From Amycolatopsis nalaikhensis (GTDB lineage Bacteria; Actinomycetota; Actinomycetes; Mycobacteriales; Pseudonocardiaceae): 64,000 nucleotides of DNA. A program made the translations under genes and the position numbers. Position 1 is the first letter of the stretch. Each line of letters opens with the position of its first letter. The notes under the pieces are model-generated. The model did not search any database, was not told where the DNA came from, and saw only the letters and a list, made by a program, of their open reading frames with translations. Shown here piece after piece: positions 48,959 through 57,311 of this stretch. The DNA lies in contig NZ_CP127173.1 of assembly GCF_030264295.1 (NCBI RefSeq), positions 3,541,501 through 3,605,500 of the forward strand. Direction: 5' to 3'.

Positions 48959-49809
48959 TCGACGAGCACTTCGTGGTCGACGCGCACGTCCACGCCCCAC
49001 GCCTCCCGACGCTCAAACCCGCCTGGCTGCAGTGGGCGCACGACTTCGCGGGGCAGTACCCGTGGCGGTCGGTGTACTCGTCGTCGGGGGAAGTCGTCCC
49101 GGCGGCGATGGACGAGCTGATGGAGTCCGAGGGCGTCGACCGCGTGCTGCTGTTCTGCGAGTACAGCCCGCGCGCGACCGGCATCCAGCCGATCGAGGAC
49201 AACCTGCCACTGGTCGAGCACAACCCGACGCGCTTCCGGCTCGTCGCGAACGTCAACCCGTACCTGCACCACCCGGCCGTGTCGGAGGTCGAGCGGCAGC
49301 TTGACCTGGGCGCGGTGGCGCTGAAGATCCACCCGGTCCACGGCGCGTTCTCGCCGGCGGACAAGGAGCTGTACCCGGTCTACCAGCTGTGCTTGGAGCG
49401 CGGGGTGCCGGTGATCCTCCACTCCGGAACGTCGAGCTTTCCCGGGTCCCGCACCAGTTTCGGGAACCCGGAGCTGCTGTCCGATGTGGTCGAAGACTTC
49501 CCGTCACTGCAGTTCGTGTTCGCCCACGGCGGCCGCGGGTGGTGGTACGACGTCGCGGCGTTCCTGGCGCTGGCGCGGGACAACGTCTGGCTCGACCTCG
49601 CCGGGCTGCCGCCGAAGAAGCTGCCGGAGTACTACCAGCGGTTCGACCTCGTGCGGCTGGCCGGGAAGTTCGTGTTCGGCACGGACTGGCCGGGGGTGCC
49701 CAGCGTGGCGAAGAACGTCCGCGCGCTCGCCGCGCTCGGCCTGCCGGAGGACGTGCTGACCGGGGTCTTGTCGGGCAACGCGATCAAGCTGATGCCGTCG
49801 CTCGCGTAG
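48955..49809 (+). CDS. amidohydrolase 2-family TIM-barrel hydrolase
   Basis: 284 aa metal-dependent hydrolase with HxH near the N-terminus (VDAHVHAPRL), His in VILHSG and FAHGGRG, and the terminal Asp in FGTDWPGVP. The family includes decarboxylases such as ACMSD and hydrolases. In this operon it may process a thioester or lactone derived from benzoate, but there is no direct evidence for its step. Confidence 0.8.
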   Translation: MIDEHFVVDAHVHAPRLPTLKPAWLQWAHDFAGQYPWRSVYSSSGEVVPAAMDELMESEGVDRVLLFCEYSPRATGIQPIEDNLPLVEHNPTRFRLVANVNPYLHHPAVSEVERQLDLGAVALKIHPVHGAFSPADKELYPVYQLCLERGVPVILHSGTSSFPGSRTSFGNPELLSDVVEDFPSLQFVFAHGGRGWWYDVAAFLALARDNVWLDLAGLPPKKLPEYYQRFDLVRLAGKFVFGTDWPGVPSVAKNVRALAALGLPEDVLTGVLSGNAIKLMPSLA

Positions 49810-49990
49810 CCTGGCCCGATGGGGAGCGCCGGGGTTCCCGACCCGAACGATCGCGCTGATCCGGGCGGAGGCGATCGACGCCGGTCGGGGCGACTGGCCC
49901 ACAGTGGCGGCCCGCGCGCAGTACCTCTTCCGCGGCGCGCGAAGCGATCCCGGGACGCCGAAGCCGCGGCGAAAGCGTGGCTGCGCACGC

Positions 49991-50018
49991 GGGGGTGCCG
50001 GTGACGCGCGGCACCCCC
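49991..50018. terminator. GC-rich stem-loop between convergent genes
   Basis: GGGGGTGCC (49991-49999) pairs with GGCACCCCC (50010-50018) around ten bases. It lies between the amidohydrolase and VOC stops and probably ends both transcripts. The ~180 bp before it contain a short Arg-rich open frame that I do not call a gene. Confidence 0.75.
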
Positions 50019-50032
50019 GCGCCCCCAGAAGC

Positions 50033-50413
50033 TCAGCCCAGCATCTGGTGCAGGCAGAGGACGTTGCCCTCGGAGTCGGTGAACCACGCCGCGCGTTCCT
50101 TGCCCAGTTCCGCGATGTGGTCGACCGTCTTCAGGCCCTCCATCTCGAAGTCCTGGAACCGCACGCCGTGGCTCTCCAGTGCCGAGATCTCCGCCTCGAG
50201 GTCGCCCACCTCGAAGCTCAGCGCCGTGTTCTCGCTCTGCGAGCCGGCCGGCATCGGCCGGAGCCCGATGGCGCCGCCGGCCGTGGCGAAGTACTGCGTT
50301 CCGTCTTCGCCCTTCCCCGTGCGCGTCAGGCCGAGGGAGTCCGCGTAGAAGTGGCCGGCGCGTTCGCTGTCGGTCACCGGGAGCATCGTCGTGATGGTCG
50401 ATTCGGTCAGCAT
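50033..50413 (-). CDS. VOC-family (glyoxalase-like) protein
   Basis: 126 aa single VOC domain: MLTESTITTMLPVTDSERAG, SLGLTRTGKGEDGTQYFATA, DLEAEISALESHGVRF, VWFTDSEGNVLCLHQML-like end (AWFTDSEGNVLCLHQMLG). Metal ligands are incomplete at the first strand, so binding rather than catalysis is possible. ATG 50413 chosen; GTG and ATG slightly upstream are alternatives. Lies downstream of the MarR gene on the same strand. Confidence 0.8.
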   Translation of the reverse strand: MLTESTITTMLPVTDSERAGHFYADSLGLTRTGKGEDGTQYFATAGGAIGLRPMPAGSQSENTALSFEVGDLEAEISALESHGVRFQDFEMEGLKTVDHIAELGKERAAWFTDSEGNVLCLHQMLG

Positions 50414-50460
50414 GACTCCCATGGTGCGCCCGCGTCCGCACCGCCGTGACCTCGACTTTT

Positions 50461-50919
50461 TCAACGGTCGGTGTTGGCCTCGCGCAGTGTCCGCATCGCT
50501 GCGGCGAGTGCCCCCGCGTCGTCGCCGAGCGGGGTCAGGACGATCCGGCGGAGGATCTCCGCCGCCGCCGAGCGGGCCTTGTTCGCCATGTCGAGCCCGT
50601 GGTCGGTCAGCGCGGCGAACGTGACGCGGCGGTCGTCGGGGCTCGGGACGCGGCAGATCAGGTCGGCCGCCACCAGGCGGTCCGCCACCTTCGTGAAGCC
50701 GCCCGACGACAGCGCCGCCTCGGTCGCCAGCTTCGTCATCGGCATCCGGTGATCGGGCGAGCGGACCAGCCGCAACAGGATGTCGAACGACGCTGGGGCC
50801 AGCCCAAGGCGCTCGGCGATCTCGCCCATCAGCTTGTCCTGCGTGGCCAGGTAGCCCTCGATGACCAGGCCCCACCAGGTGACGATCTCGTCGTCGTCGG
50901 TCTTCGGATCGGGTGTCAC
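50461..50919 (-). CDS. MarR-family regulator, MhqR-like
   Basis: 152 aa winged-helix regulator: LAPASFDILLRLVRSPDHRM, LATEAALSSGGFTKVADRLV, wing PSPDDRRVTFAALTDHG. GTG 50919 is the start. It is divergent from a dioxygenase-carboxylesterase pair that parallels MhqO-MhqD of Bacillus, where the MarR protein MhqR represses quinone- and catechol-responsive genes. The operator at 50947-50960 also occurs at 32953-32966, so this protein may control both loci. Confidence 0.85.
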   Translation of the reverse strand: MTPDPKTDDDEIVTWWGLVIEGYLATQDKLMGEIAERLGLAPASFDILLRLVRSPDHRMPMTKLATEAALSSGGFTKVADRLVAADLICRVPSPDDRRVTFAALTDHGLDMANKARSAAAEILRRIVLTPLGDDAGALAAAMRTLREANTDR

Positions 50920-50946
50920 GGCGCCAGCTTACCTTGCCGGAATATA

Positions 50947-50960
50947 TCTTGCGCGCGAGA
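50947..50960. promoter_or_regulatory. MarR operator core TCTTGCGCGCGAGA, second copy
   Basis: Reverse complement of 32953-32966 over all 14 bases. It lies between the MarR start (50919) and the dioxygenase start (50997), in an A+T-rich context (ATATATC). Autoregulation plus control of the divergent pair is the natural reading. Confidence 0.75.
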
Positions 50961-50996
50961 GGTTCTGGGGTTACCTTGGGAACTCAGGAGGCAACC

Positions 50997-51962
50997 ATGT
51001 CGATCAAGACTTCCGGTCTGCACCACGTGACCGCCATCGGCGGCGACCCGCAGCGCAACGCCGACTTCTACCTGCGGACCCTGGGCCTGCGGCTCGTCAA
51101 GACCACGGTCAACTTCGACGACCCCGGCACCTACCACCTCTACTACGGCGACAGCTCGGGCAAGCCGGGCTCGCTGATGACCTTCTTCCCGTGGCCCGAC
51201 GCGCCGAGCGGCCGCCGCGGCACCGGCCAGGCCACGACTACGTCGTTCTCCGTCCCGGAGGCCTCGATCGGCTGGTGGAAGCGGCACCTGGCGGCGAGCG
51301 GCGTCGAGACCGGCGAGATCCGCAACGCCGACGACGAGGACACCCTCACCTTCCGCGACCCGGACGGCCTGCAGCTCGCGCTCGTCGCGCACCCGCAGGG
51401 CGACCCCCGCGACCCGTGGGACACCCAGCTCGTCCCCGCCGAGCACGCCATCCGCGGCCTGCACTCGGTGACGCTCTCGGTGAACAAGGAGGACGCCACC
51501 GCCGGCATGCTCACCGACGGGCTCGGCCTCGGCTTCGCGCACCAGGAAAGCAACCGCCTGCGCTTCGCCGCCGGTGACGGCGGGCCGGGTGCGCTGGTCG
51601 ACGTCCTCGTGACGCCGGACGCGCCGCGCGGGCTGGTCGCCGCGGGCACCGTGCACCACGTCGCCTGGCGCGCGCCGGACGAGGAAACCCAGAAGACCTG
51701 GCGCGAGGAGCTGGTGGACAAGGGCGTGCACGTGACGTCCATTTTGGACCGTCAGTACTTCCGCTCGATCTACTTCCGCGAGCCGGGTGGCACGCTGCTC
51801 GAGGTCGCGACCGACGAACCGGGCTTCGCGGTCGACGAGCCGCTGCTGGAGCTGGGCCGCGCGCTCAAGCTGCCGCCGTGGCTGGAGCCGCGCCGCGAAG
51901 AGATCGAGCACATGCTGCCCAAGCTGAACCTTCCCACCGAGAACAACCCGGAGCTGTCATGA
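50997..51962 (+). CDS. ring-cleaving extradiol dioxygenase (VOC superfamily, MhqO-like)
   Basis: 321 aa with two tandem VOC modules: residues ~5-150 (GLHHVTAIGGDPQRNADFYL) and ~155-290 (GLHSVTLSVNKEDATAGMLT). Metal ligands His (LHHVTA), His (VHHVAW) and Glu (GTLLEVATDEPG) are present. Closest in architecture to MhqO-type hydroquinone dioxygenases. ATG 50997 with AGGAG at 50986-50990. It overlaps the carboxylesterase as ATGA. Confidence 0.9.
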   Translation: MSIKTSGLHHVTAIGGDPQRNADFYLRTLGLRLVKTTVNFDDPGTYHLYYGDSSGKPGSLMTFFPWPDAPSGRRGTGQATTTSFSVPEASIGWWKRHLAASGVETGEIRNADDEDTLTFRDPDGLQLALVAHPQGDPRDPWDTQLVPAEHAIRGLHSVTLSVNKEDATAGMLTDGLGLGFAHQESNRLRFAAGDGGPGALVDVLVTPDAPRGLVAAGTVHHVAWRAPDEETQKTWREELVDKGVHVTSILDRQYFRSIYFREPGGTLLEVATDEPGFAVDEPLLELGRALKLPPWLEPRREEIEHMLPKLNLPTENNPELS

Positions 51963-52561
51963 CGCTCGAGCACGAGTACGTCGAAGGGGCGCCGGACGCG
52001 CCGGTGCTGCTCCTGCTGCACGGCACCGGCGGCAGCCCGGCGGATCTGCTGCCGCTGGCGCGCGAGCTGAGCCCGGACTCCGCCGTGCTCGCCCCGGCGG
52101 GCCCGGTGTCCGAGTACGGCGCGGCGCGCTGGTTCCGGCGGCTGGCCGAGGGCGTGTTCGACCACGAAGACGTCGTCAGGCGCGCGAACCAGCTCGCGGA
52201 CTTCGTCCTCGAAGCCCGTGAGAAGTACGGCTTCGGCGATCGCCGCGTGGTCGCCATCGGCTTCTCGAACGGCGCGAACATCGCCGCCGCCCTGGTGCTG
52301 CTGCGGCCCGAGGTCGTGCGCGAAGCCGCCCTGTTCGCGGCGATGTCGCCAGTCCCGGACCCGCCCGCCACCGACCTCGGCGGCGCCCGCGTCTTCCTGG
52401 CCAACGGCGAACGCGACCCGATGGCGCCGCTGGCGTCCACCGAGGAGCTGATCCGGCTGCTGCGCGAGCGCGGTGCCGACGTCGTCACGCAGCGCCACCC
52501 CGGCGGGCACCAGATCACCGCGGACGGGGTGCGCGAAGCGACGAAGTGGATCAAGACCTAG
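51959..52561 (+). CDS. alpha/beta hydrolase, carboxylesterase/phospholipase type (MhqD-like)
   Basis: 200 aa. Catalytic triad: Ser in GFSNGAN, Asp in NGERDPMAP, His in GGHQITADG; oxyanion motif LLHGTGGSP. Small serine esterases of this kind are the regular partner of the MhqO dioxygenase and probably hydrolyse the ring-cleavage product or a conjugate. Coupled by overlap to the dioxygenase. Confidence 0.9.
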   Translation: MTLEHEYVEGAPDAPVLLLLHGTGGSPADLLPLARELSPDSAVLAPAGPVSEYGAARWFRRLAEGVFDHEDVVRRANQLADFVLEAREKYGFGDRRVVAIGFSNGANIAAALVLLRPEVVREAALFAAMSPVPDPPATDLGGARVFLANGERDPMAPLASTEELIRLLRERGADVVTQRHPGGHQITADGVREATKWIKT

Positions 52562-52603
52562 CGTTTGTACGGAGCGTATACCGGCTCCGCCTACGATCGG
52601 GCG

Positions 52604-53743
52604 ATGACTAACGAGGCACTACAGCGTGCTACCAAACTGCTGGACGCCGCCATCCTCGCCGACGGGCACAACGACCTGCCGTGGGAGCTGCGGCAGCACG
52701 GTGGCCCGAACCCGGTCGAGGCGGCCGCGTCGCTGGACCTGACCGTCCGGCAGCCCGCCCTGCACACCGACTTCCCGAAGCTCGCCGACGGGAAGCTCGG
52801 CATGCAGTTCTGGTCGGTGTACGTGCCCTGCGAGTTCGAGGGCCACAGCGCCGTGACGGCGGTGCTGGAGCAGATCGAGGTCGTCTACCAGCTGGCCGAG
52901 CGCTACCCCGACCGGCTCCGGCTGGTCGACACCGCCGACGAGGCCGAGGCCGCGTTCGCCGACGGCCGGATCGCGTCGCTGCTCGGCGCCGAGGGCGGGC
53001 ACAGCATCGCCGAGTCCCTCGGCGTGCTGCGGATCCTGCGCCGCCTCGGCGTCCGCTACATGACCTTGACGCACAACTACAACACCACCTGGGCCGACTC
53101 GGGCACCGACGAGCCGGCCCACGGCGGGCTCACCGAGTTCGGCCGCGACGTCGTCCGCGAGATGAACAAGATCGGCATGATGGTCGACCTCTCGCACGTC
53201 GCGCCGTCGACGATGCACGCGGCGATCGAGGTCAGCTCGGTCCCGGTGATCTTCAGCCACTCCTCGTGCCTCGCGGTCAACGACCACCCGCGCAACATCC
53301 CCGATGACGTCCTGGCGAAGCTGCCGGGCAACGGCGGCGTCGCGATGACGACGTTCGTGCCCGCGTTCGTCTCGCCGAAGGTCACCGCCTGGGACCAGCA
53401 GCTCAAGGCCGCCATGGCGGAGGCGGGCCAGGACTACCGGAACCTGACCCAGCGCGGGAAGTTCGTCGCCGAGTGGGACGGCCCGCCGAAGCCGAAGGCC
53501 ACCGTCGAGGACGTCGTCGCGCACGTCGAGCACGCCCGCGAGGTCGCCGGCATCGACCACATCGGCCTCGGCGGCGACTACGACGGCGTCGGCTCGCTGC
53601 CGGAGGGTTTGGAGGACACGTCCAAGTACCCGGTGTTGTTCGCCGCGCTGCTCGAGCGCGGGTGGAGTGAGGACGACTGCGCGAAACTGGCCGGGAAGAA
53701 CACGCTCCGCGTCCTCCGCGAGGTCGACGGCTTCGCCCGTTAG
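52604..53743 (+). CDS. membrane dipeptidase-type (M19) metallopeptidase
   Basis: 379 aa TIM barrel peptidase: zinc ligands in DGHNDLPW near residue 20, bridging Glu in LGAEGGHSI, His in DLSHVAPST and SHSSC. M19 enzymes hydrolyse dipeptides, sometimes with D-residues. No signal peptide, so cytoplasmic. ATG 52604 without a clear Shine-Dalgarno; the preceding TATACCGG may indicate a leaderless message. Downstream of the Mhq-like pair in the same direction but with its own spacing of 42 bp. Confidence 0.92.
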   Translation: MTNEALQRATKLLDAAILADGHNDLPWELRQHGGPNPVEAAASLDLTVRQPALHTDFPKLADGKLGMQFWSVYVPCEFEGHSAVTAVLEQIEVVYQLAERYPDRLRLVDTADEAEAAFADGRIASLLGAEGGHSIAESLGVLRILRRLGVRYMTLTHNYNTTWADSGTDEPAHGGLTEFGRDVVREMNKIGMMVDLSHVAPSTMHAAIEVSSVPVIFSHSSCLAVNDHPRNIPDDVLAKLPGNGGVAMTTFVPAFVSPKVTAWDQQLKAAMAEAGQDYRNLTQRGKFVAEWDGPPKPKATVEDVVAHVEHAREVAGIDHIGLGGDYDGVGSLPEGLEDTSKYPVLFAALLERGWSEDDCAKLAGKNTLRVLREVDGFAR

Positions 53744-53789
53744 GGGGTTTGAAGCGGCGTTCCCCGCGCGCCGGACGGACACTGGGCCC

Positions 53790-54251
53790 ATGACGCACGC
53801 GCGCGGGGGCGCGGCCGACCGCCCCACCGGCCCCGGAAACCACGACCTGCCCGGACACGACGGCCCCGGCCGCCACGAGGCGGCCGGGCCCGAGGTGCCC
53901 GAGGGCGCTCTCGAGCCCGCCGAGCTGCGCGCGGGCGACGTCCGGCCCGGCGCCGAGGAGGTCGCGCCGGTGCGCCCGGCGCCGAGCAGGCCCGCCGCCG
54001 GCACGAAGCCGCGGCCGACGCGGATCAGCGGCACGTGGGTCGCGGTCATCGCCGGCCTCGTCGTGCTGATCGTGCTGCTGATCTTCATCCTGCAGAACCT
54101 GGACTCGGTGACGGTGCACTTCTTCGGTGCCGAGGGCAGCCTGCCGCTGGCCATCGCGATGCTGTTCTCCGCGATCGGCGGCGCGGCCCTGGTCGCGCTG
54201 ATCGGCGGCGCCCGGATCCTGCAGCTGCGCAAGCAGGCCCGCCGCCGCTGA
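53790..54251 (+). CDS. LapA-domain (DUF1049) membrane protein
   Basis: 153 aa. Hydrophilic Pro/Arg-rich N-terminal ~75 residues, then two membrane segments (WVAVIAGLVVLIVLLIFILQ and ALVALIGGARI region) joined by the LapA motif QNLDSVTVHFFGAEGSLPLA. Function of the family in envelope organisation is poorly known. ATG 53790. Converges with the DinB-like gene. Confidence 0.82.
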   Translation: MTHARGGAADRPTGPGNHDLPGHDGPGRHEAAGPEVPEGALEPAELRAGDVRPGAEEVAPVRPAPSRPAAGTKPRPTRISGTWVAVIAGLVVLIVLLIFILQNLDSVTVHFFGAEGSLPLAIAMLFSAIGGAALVALIGGARILQLRKQARRR

Positions 54252-54271
54252 CGCAAGCGTTTGCCCGCTGG

Positions 54272-55093
54272 TCAGACGATGATCGACGTCATCCCGAGCA
54301 CGGTCGCGCAAACGTTTTCGTCGCCCGTGGTGCGGACGCGGTCGAGGTCCGCGGCGTTGCGGGTGCAGAGCCGCCAGAACGTGTCGAGGTCCGTCGTCAC
54401 GGTGGCCAGCGGCGTCCGCGACGGCGGCGCGCCCCGGTCCAGCACCCAGCCGTCGCGCTCGCGGCGCGCGTACCACTTGCCCGCGCCGGTGACCGTGTAG
54501 CCGACCTGCTTGCCGACGCGGGCGTCGACGTCACGCAGGGTGTGCGGCAGCGCGCGGACGAACGTGTCGGCGATCGGCTCGGCGTACTCGGCCTCCAGCG
54601 GCGTGTGCTCCAGGGCCTCCCGGATCTGCACGTGGTGGACCCAGAACTCCGAATAGTCGCGGGCGGCGTCCAGCCAGCGCGGCGCGGGCTCGTCACCCGC
54701 CCAGCTCACCGGCTCGCCGAGCACGTCGAGGTCGAGCTGCGCCCAGTACTCCGTCGTCTGGCCCATGAACTCGTAGAGCATCGTCAGCAGGACGTCGGTC
54801 GAGAGACGGCGGCACGCGACGACCCACTCTTCGTTGATCCGGTCGATGAACCGCGGGAACGCCTCACCCGGACGGGGGGCTTCGGCGGAGTGGCCGTCGC
54901 GGCCGCGGGACAGCCTGCCGACCTTGTCGCCCAGCAGGTGAGCGGCGACGTCCTTGACCGACCAGCCGTCGCACATCGTCGGCCGCGTCCAGTCTTCCGG
55001 GGTCAGCGCGCTGAGCAGTGTCATCAGCGCTTGTTCTTCCTTGGCGAAGTACGGAAGGACGTCGATCGGCGGACCCCAGCGCGTCGGACTCAT
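54272..55093 (-). CDS. maleylpyruvate isomerase-fold (DinB-like) protein
   Basis: 273 aa, second member of this fold in the window. N-terminal helical bundle with His ligands (WSVKDVAAHLLGDKVG, then WVHHVQIREALEH). The C-terminal ~90 residues form an SCP2-like domain (GYTVTGAGKWYARRERDGW). No catalytic role assigned. ATG 55093; a TTG at 55105 is in frame but less likely. Confidence 0.78.
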   Translation of the reverse strand: MSPTRWGPPIDVLPYFAKEEQALMTLLSALTPEDWTRPTMCDGWSVKDVAAHLLGDKVGRLSRGRDGHSAEAPRPGEAFPRFIDRINEEWVVACRRLSTDVLLTMLYEFMGQTTEYWAQLDLDVLGEPVSWAGDEPAPRWLDAARDYSEFWVHHVQIREALEHTPLEAEYAEPIADTFVRALPHTLRDVDARVGKQVGYTVTGAGKWYARRERDGWVLDRGAPPSRTPLATVTTDLDTFWRLCTRNAADLDRVRTTGDENVCATVLGMTSIIV

Positions 55094-55165
55094 GTGTGCA
55101 TCCAAACACCGCCATTCGGCCTACTCACAGGTAGCATCACCGCGTATGCAGAGGGGAGTCCGTCC

Positions 55166-55957
55166 GTGAACGCAGAGCGACCGAACGGCCGGGGCACCGG
55201 CGACGAGGTGGCGGACCTCGCGCGCCGCGCCGGGCAGCTGGCGGGCTGGGCCGCGCGCACCGGTTTCGCGCTCGGCCGCAAGCTCCCCGGCGTCGAGACG
55301 GCGGAGCGCACGGTGCGGCAGGTCGAGCACCAGCTGCTGAGCGAGCTGCGCCGTCGGCTGGACGAGGTCGACGACCCGTACCACGCGGCGCTCACCGCGG
55401 CGTCGGCGATGAACCGCCCGGCGGTGCCCGGAAAGGTCGAAGCGACGGTCACGCTGGTGCCCGCGCGCGACAACCACGCCGAGCCGCTGCGCGCCGCGAT
55501 GGCCGAACTGCTCAACCACTCCATCGGCTTCGGCCGCGAACGCGCCCGCGAGTACTTCTACGCGATCATCCTGCGCCAGCTGACTCCGGACGAGGCCCGC
55601 ATCCTGTCGGCGCTCTCGGACGGCTCGCCGTTCCCCGCGGTCGACGTCGTCGAGCGCACCGGCCTCGGCGGCAACGGCCGGGTCGCGCTGCGCAACGCGT
55701 CGACGGTCGGCAAGGCGGCCGGGGTGTCGCTGCCCGACCAGGTGCCCGGCTACGTCACGCGGCTGATCGGGCTGGGCCTGGTCGACCTCGACGAAGAGGT
55801 GCCGTCGCTGGAGACGCAGTACGAGATCCTGCTGACCGACGAAACCGTGCGCGAGGCGGAGAAGCACGTCAAGCGCGCGAAGTTCGTCCGGCGGACGATC
55901 CACATCTCGCGCCTGGGGGCGCAGTTCTGGCAGGCCTGCGACCCGAGCATGGCCTAG
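55166..55957 (+). CDS. Abi-alpha (DUF4393) family protein
   Basis: 263 aa. N-terminal helical segment (ARRAGQLAGWAARTGFALGR) and central DUF4393 core (LRAAMAELLNHSIGFGRERA, YAIILRQLTPDEARILSALS). The family includes AbiAlpha of phage abortive infection and many chromosomal relatives without a known role. GTG 55166 chosen; it sits 4 bp upstream of the DUF445 gene. Defence activity is conjecture. Confidence 0.78.
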   Translation: MNAERPNGRGTGDEVADLARRAGQLAGWAARTGFALGRKLPGVETAERTVRQVEHQLLSELRRRLDEVDDPYHAALTAASAMNRPAVPGKVEATVTLVPARDNHAEPLRAAMAELLNHSIGFGRERAREYFYAIILRQLTPDEARILSALSDGSPFPAVDVVERTGLGGNGRVALRNASTVGKAAGVSLPDQVPGYVTRLIGLGLVDLDEEVPSLETQYEILLTDETVREAEKHVKRAKFVRRTIHISRLGAQFWQACDPSMA

Positions 55958-55961
55958 CCGG

Positions 55962-57197
55962 ATGGGGGCCTTCCTCAGCGGCATCCTCGCCGACTTCGCG
56001 CAGCACTGGCCCCTCTACGTCTCGATCCCGGTGGTGGCCGCGCTGATCGGCTACGGCACGAAGCTGGTCGCGATCCGGATGATGTTCCAGCCGGTGGAGT
56101 TCCTCGGGATCAAGCCGTTCTTCGGCTGGCAGGGCATCGTCCCGAAGCGCGCGGCGCGGATGGCGAGCATCGCCTGCGACACGATGACCGAGCAGCTGAT
56201 CAAACCGGCGGAGGTCGTCGCGCGGCTGGACGCCGGGCGGATCGCGAAGGAGATCGAAAAGCCGCTGCTCGCGGGCGTCGAGGACATCGTGCGCGAGGTG
56301 GCGGGGCACTACCAGCCGGGGTTGTGGGAGTCGCTGCCGGTGCGCGTCCAGCGACTGGTGATCCAGCGCGTCCAGCACGAGTCGCCGAGGATGGTCGCCG
56401 CCGTGCTCGACCTGATCAAGTCCGATGTGGACAGCGTGTTCGACCTCAAGGGCATGGTGGTCACCAGCCTGGTCAAGGACAAGCGCCTGCTGAACCGGAT
56501 CTTCCAGGAGGCCGGCGCGAAGGAGTTCAAGTTCATCGCCCGCTCCGGCCTGGTGTTCGGCGGCGCGATCGGCGTGATCCAGATGGTGGCGTGGGTGCTG
56601 TTCAAGTTCCCGCCGATCATGCCGGTGTTCGGCCTGTTCACCGGCTGGTTCACCGACTGGCTGGCGTTGCGGATGATCTTCTACCCGATCGAGCCGCGCC
56701 GGTACTTCGGCGTCCAGTGGCAGGGGCTGTTCCTGAAGCGGCGCGCGGAGGTCGCGGAGGCGTACGGGTCGCTGATCGCGAAGGAGATCATCACCCCGCA
56801 CAACGTCATCGAGGCGATCCTGCACGGGCCGCTGTCCGACCGGGTGCTCGCGCTGATCCAGCGTCAGCTGGACCGGGAGCTGGGGAGCGTGGCCAAGCCG
56901 TTGCTGGTGTTCGCGGTGGGGTCGCGCAAGTACCAGGACGTGAAGCTGGCGATCGCGTCCCAGATCATGTCGCGGCTGCCGGAGACGATGCGGTACATCG
57001 AGGACTACGCGACCGACGCGATGGACATCCGGAACGTGCTGGTGTCGAAGATGAAGGAGCTGTCGCCGCGCGAGTTCGAGCGGTTGCTGCGGCCGGCGTT
57101 CGAGCAGGACGAGTGGATCCTGATCGCGACCGGGGCCGTGCTGGGCTTCGCCGTCGGTGAGGCGCAGGTACTGGTGCTGGAGCACCTGGCGGCCTGA
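55962..57197 (+). CDS. DUF445 family membrane protein
   Basis: 411 aa. N-terminal membrane segment (WPLYVSIPVVAALIGYGTK), a second hydrophobic region with FGGAIGVIQMVAWVLF and PPIMPVFGLFTGWFTDWLAL, and a C-terminal segment (IATGAVLGFAVGEAQVLVL). Motif IGYGTKLVAIRMMFQPVEF is family-typical (YheB/DUF445). Role unknown; a neighbour of Abi-alpha only 4 bp upstream suggests a functional link. Confidence 0.85.
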   Translation: MGAFLSGILADFAQHWPLYVSIPVVAALIGYGTKLVAIRMMFQPVEFLGIKPFFGWQGIVPKRAARMASIACDTMTEQLIKPAEVVARLDAGRIAKEIEKPLLAGVEDIVREVAGHYQPGLWESLPVRVQRLVIQRVQHESPRMVAAVLDLIKSDVDSVFDLKGMVVTSLVKDKRLLNRIFQEAGAKEFKFIARSGLVFGGAIGVIQMVAWVLFKFPPIMPVFGLFTGWFTDWLALRMIFYPIEPRRYFGVQWQGLFLKRRAEVAEAYGSLIAKEIITPHNVIEAILHGPLSDRVLALIQRQLDRELGSVAKPLLVFAVGSRKYQDVKLAIASQIMSRLPETMRYIEDYATDAMDIRNVLVSKMKELSPREFERLLRPAFEQDEWILIATGAVLGFAVGEAQVLVLEHLAA

Positions 57198-57311
57198 GCG
57201 CCCGTGCGGGCGACCCGTTCCACCCGAACGGCCGTACACCCGCACGTATCCCGGCGGTCACTTCGCGCCTCTAATCTCCGTCGGGCAGAGACGACGACGG
57301 GCGGGGTGCCC

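Noticed and set aside
49819..50004. Small Arg-rich ORF before the convergent terminator
   Set aside because: No ribosome site; different frames look equally plausible and none resembles a family. Left as non-coding, possibly a remnant.
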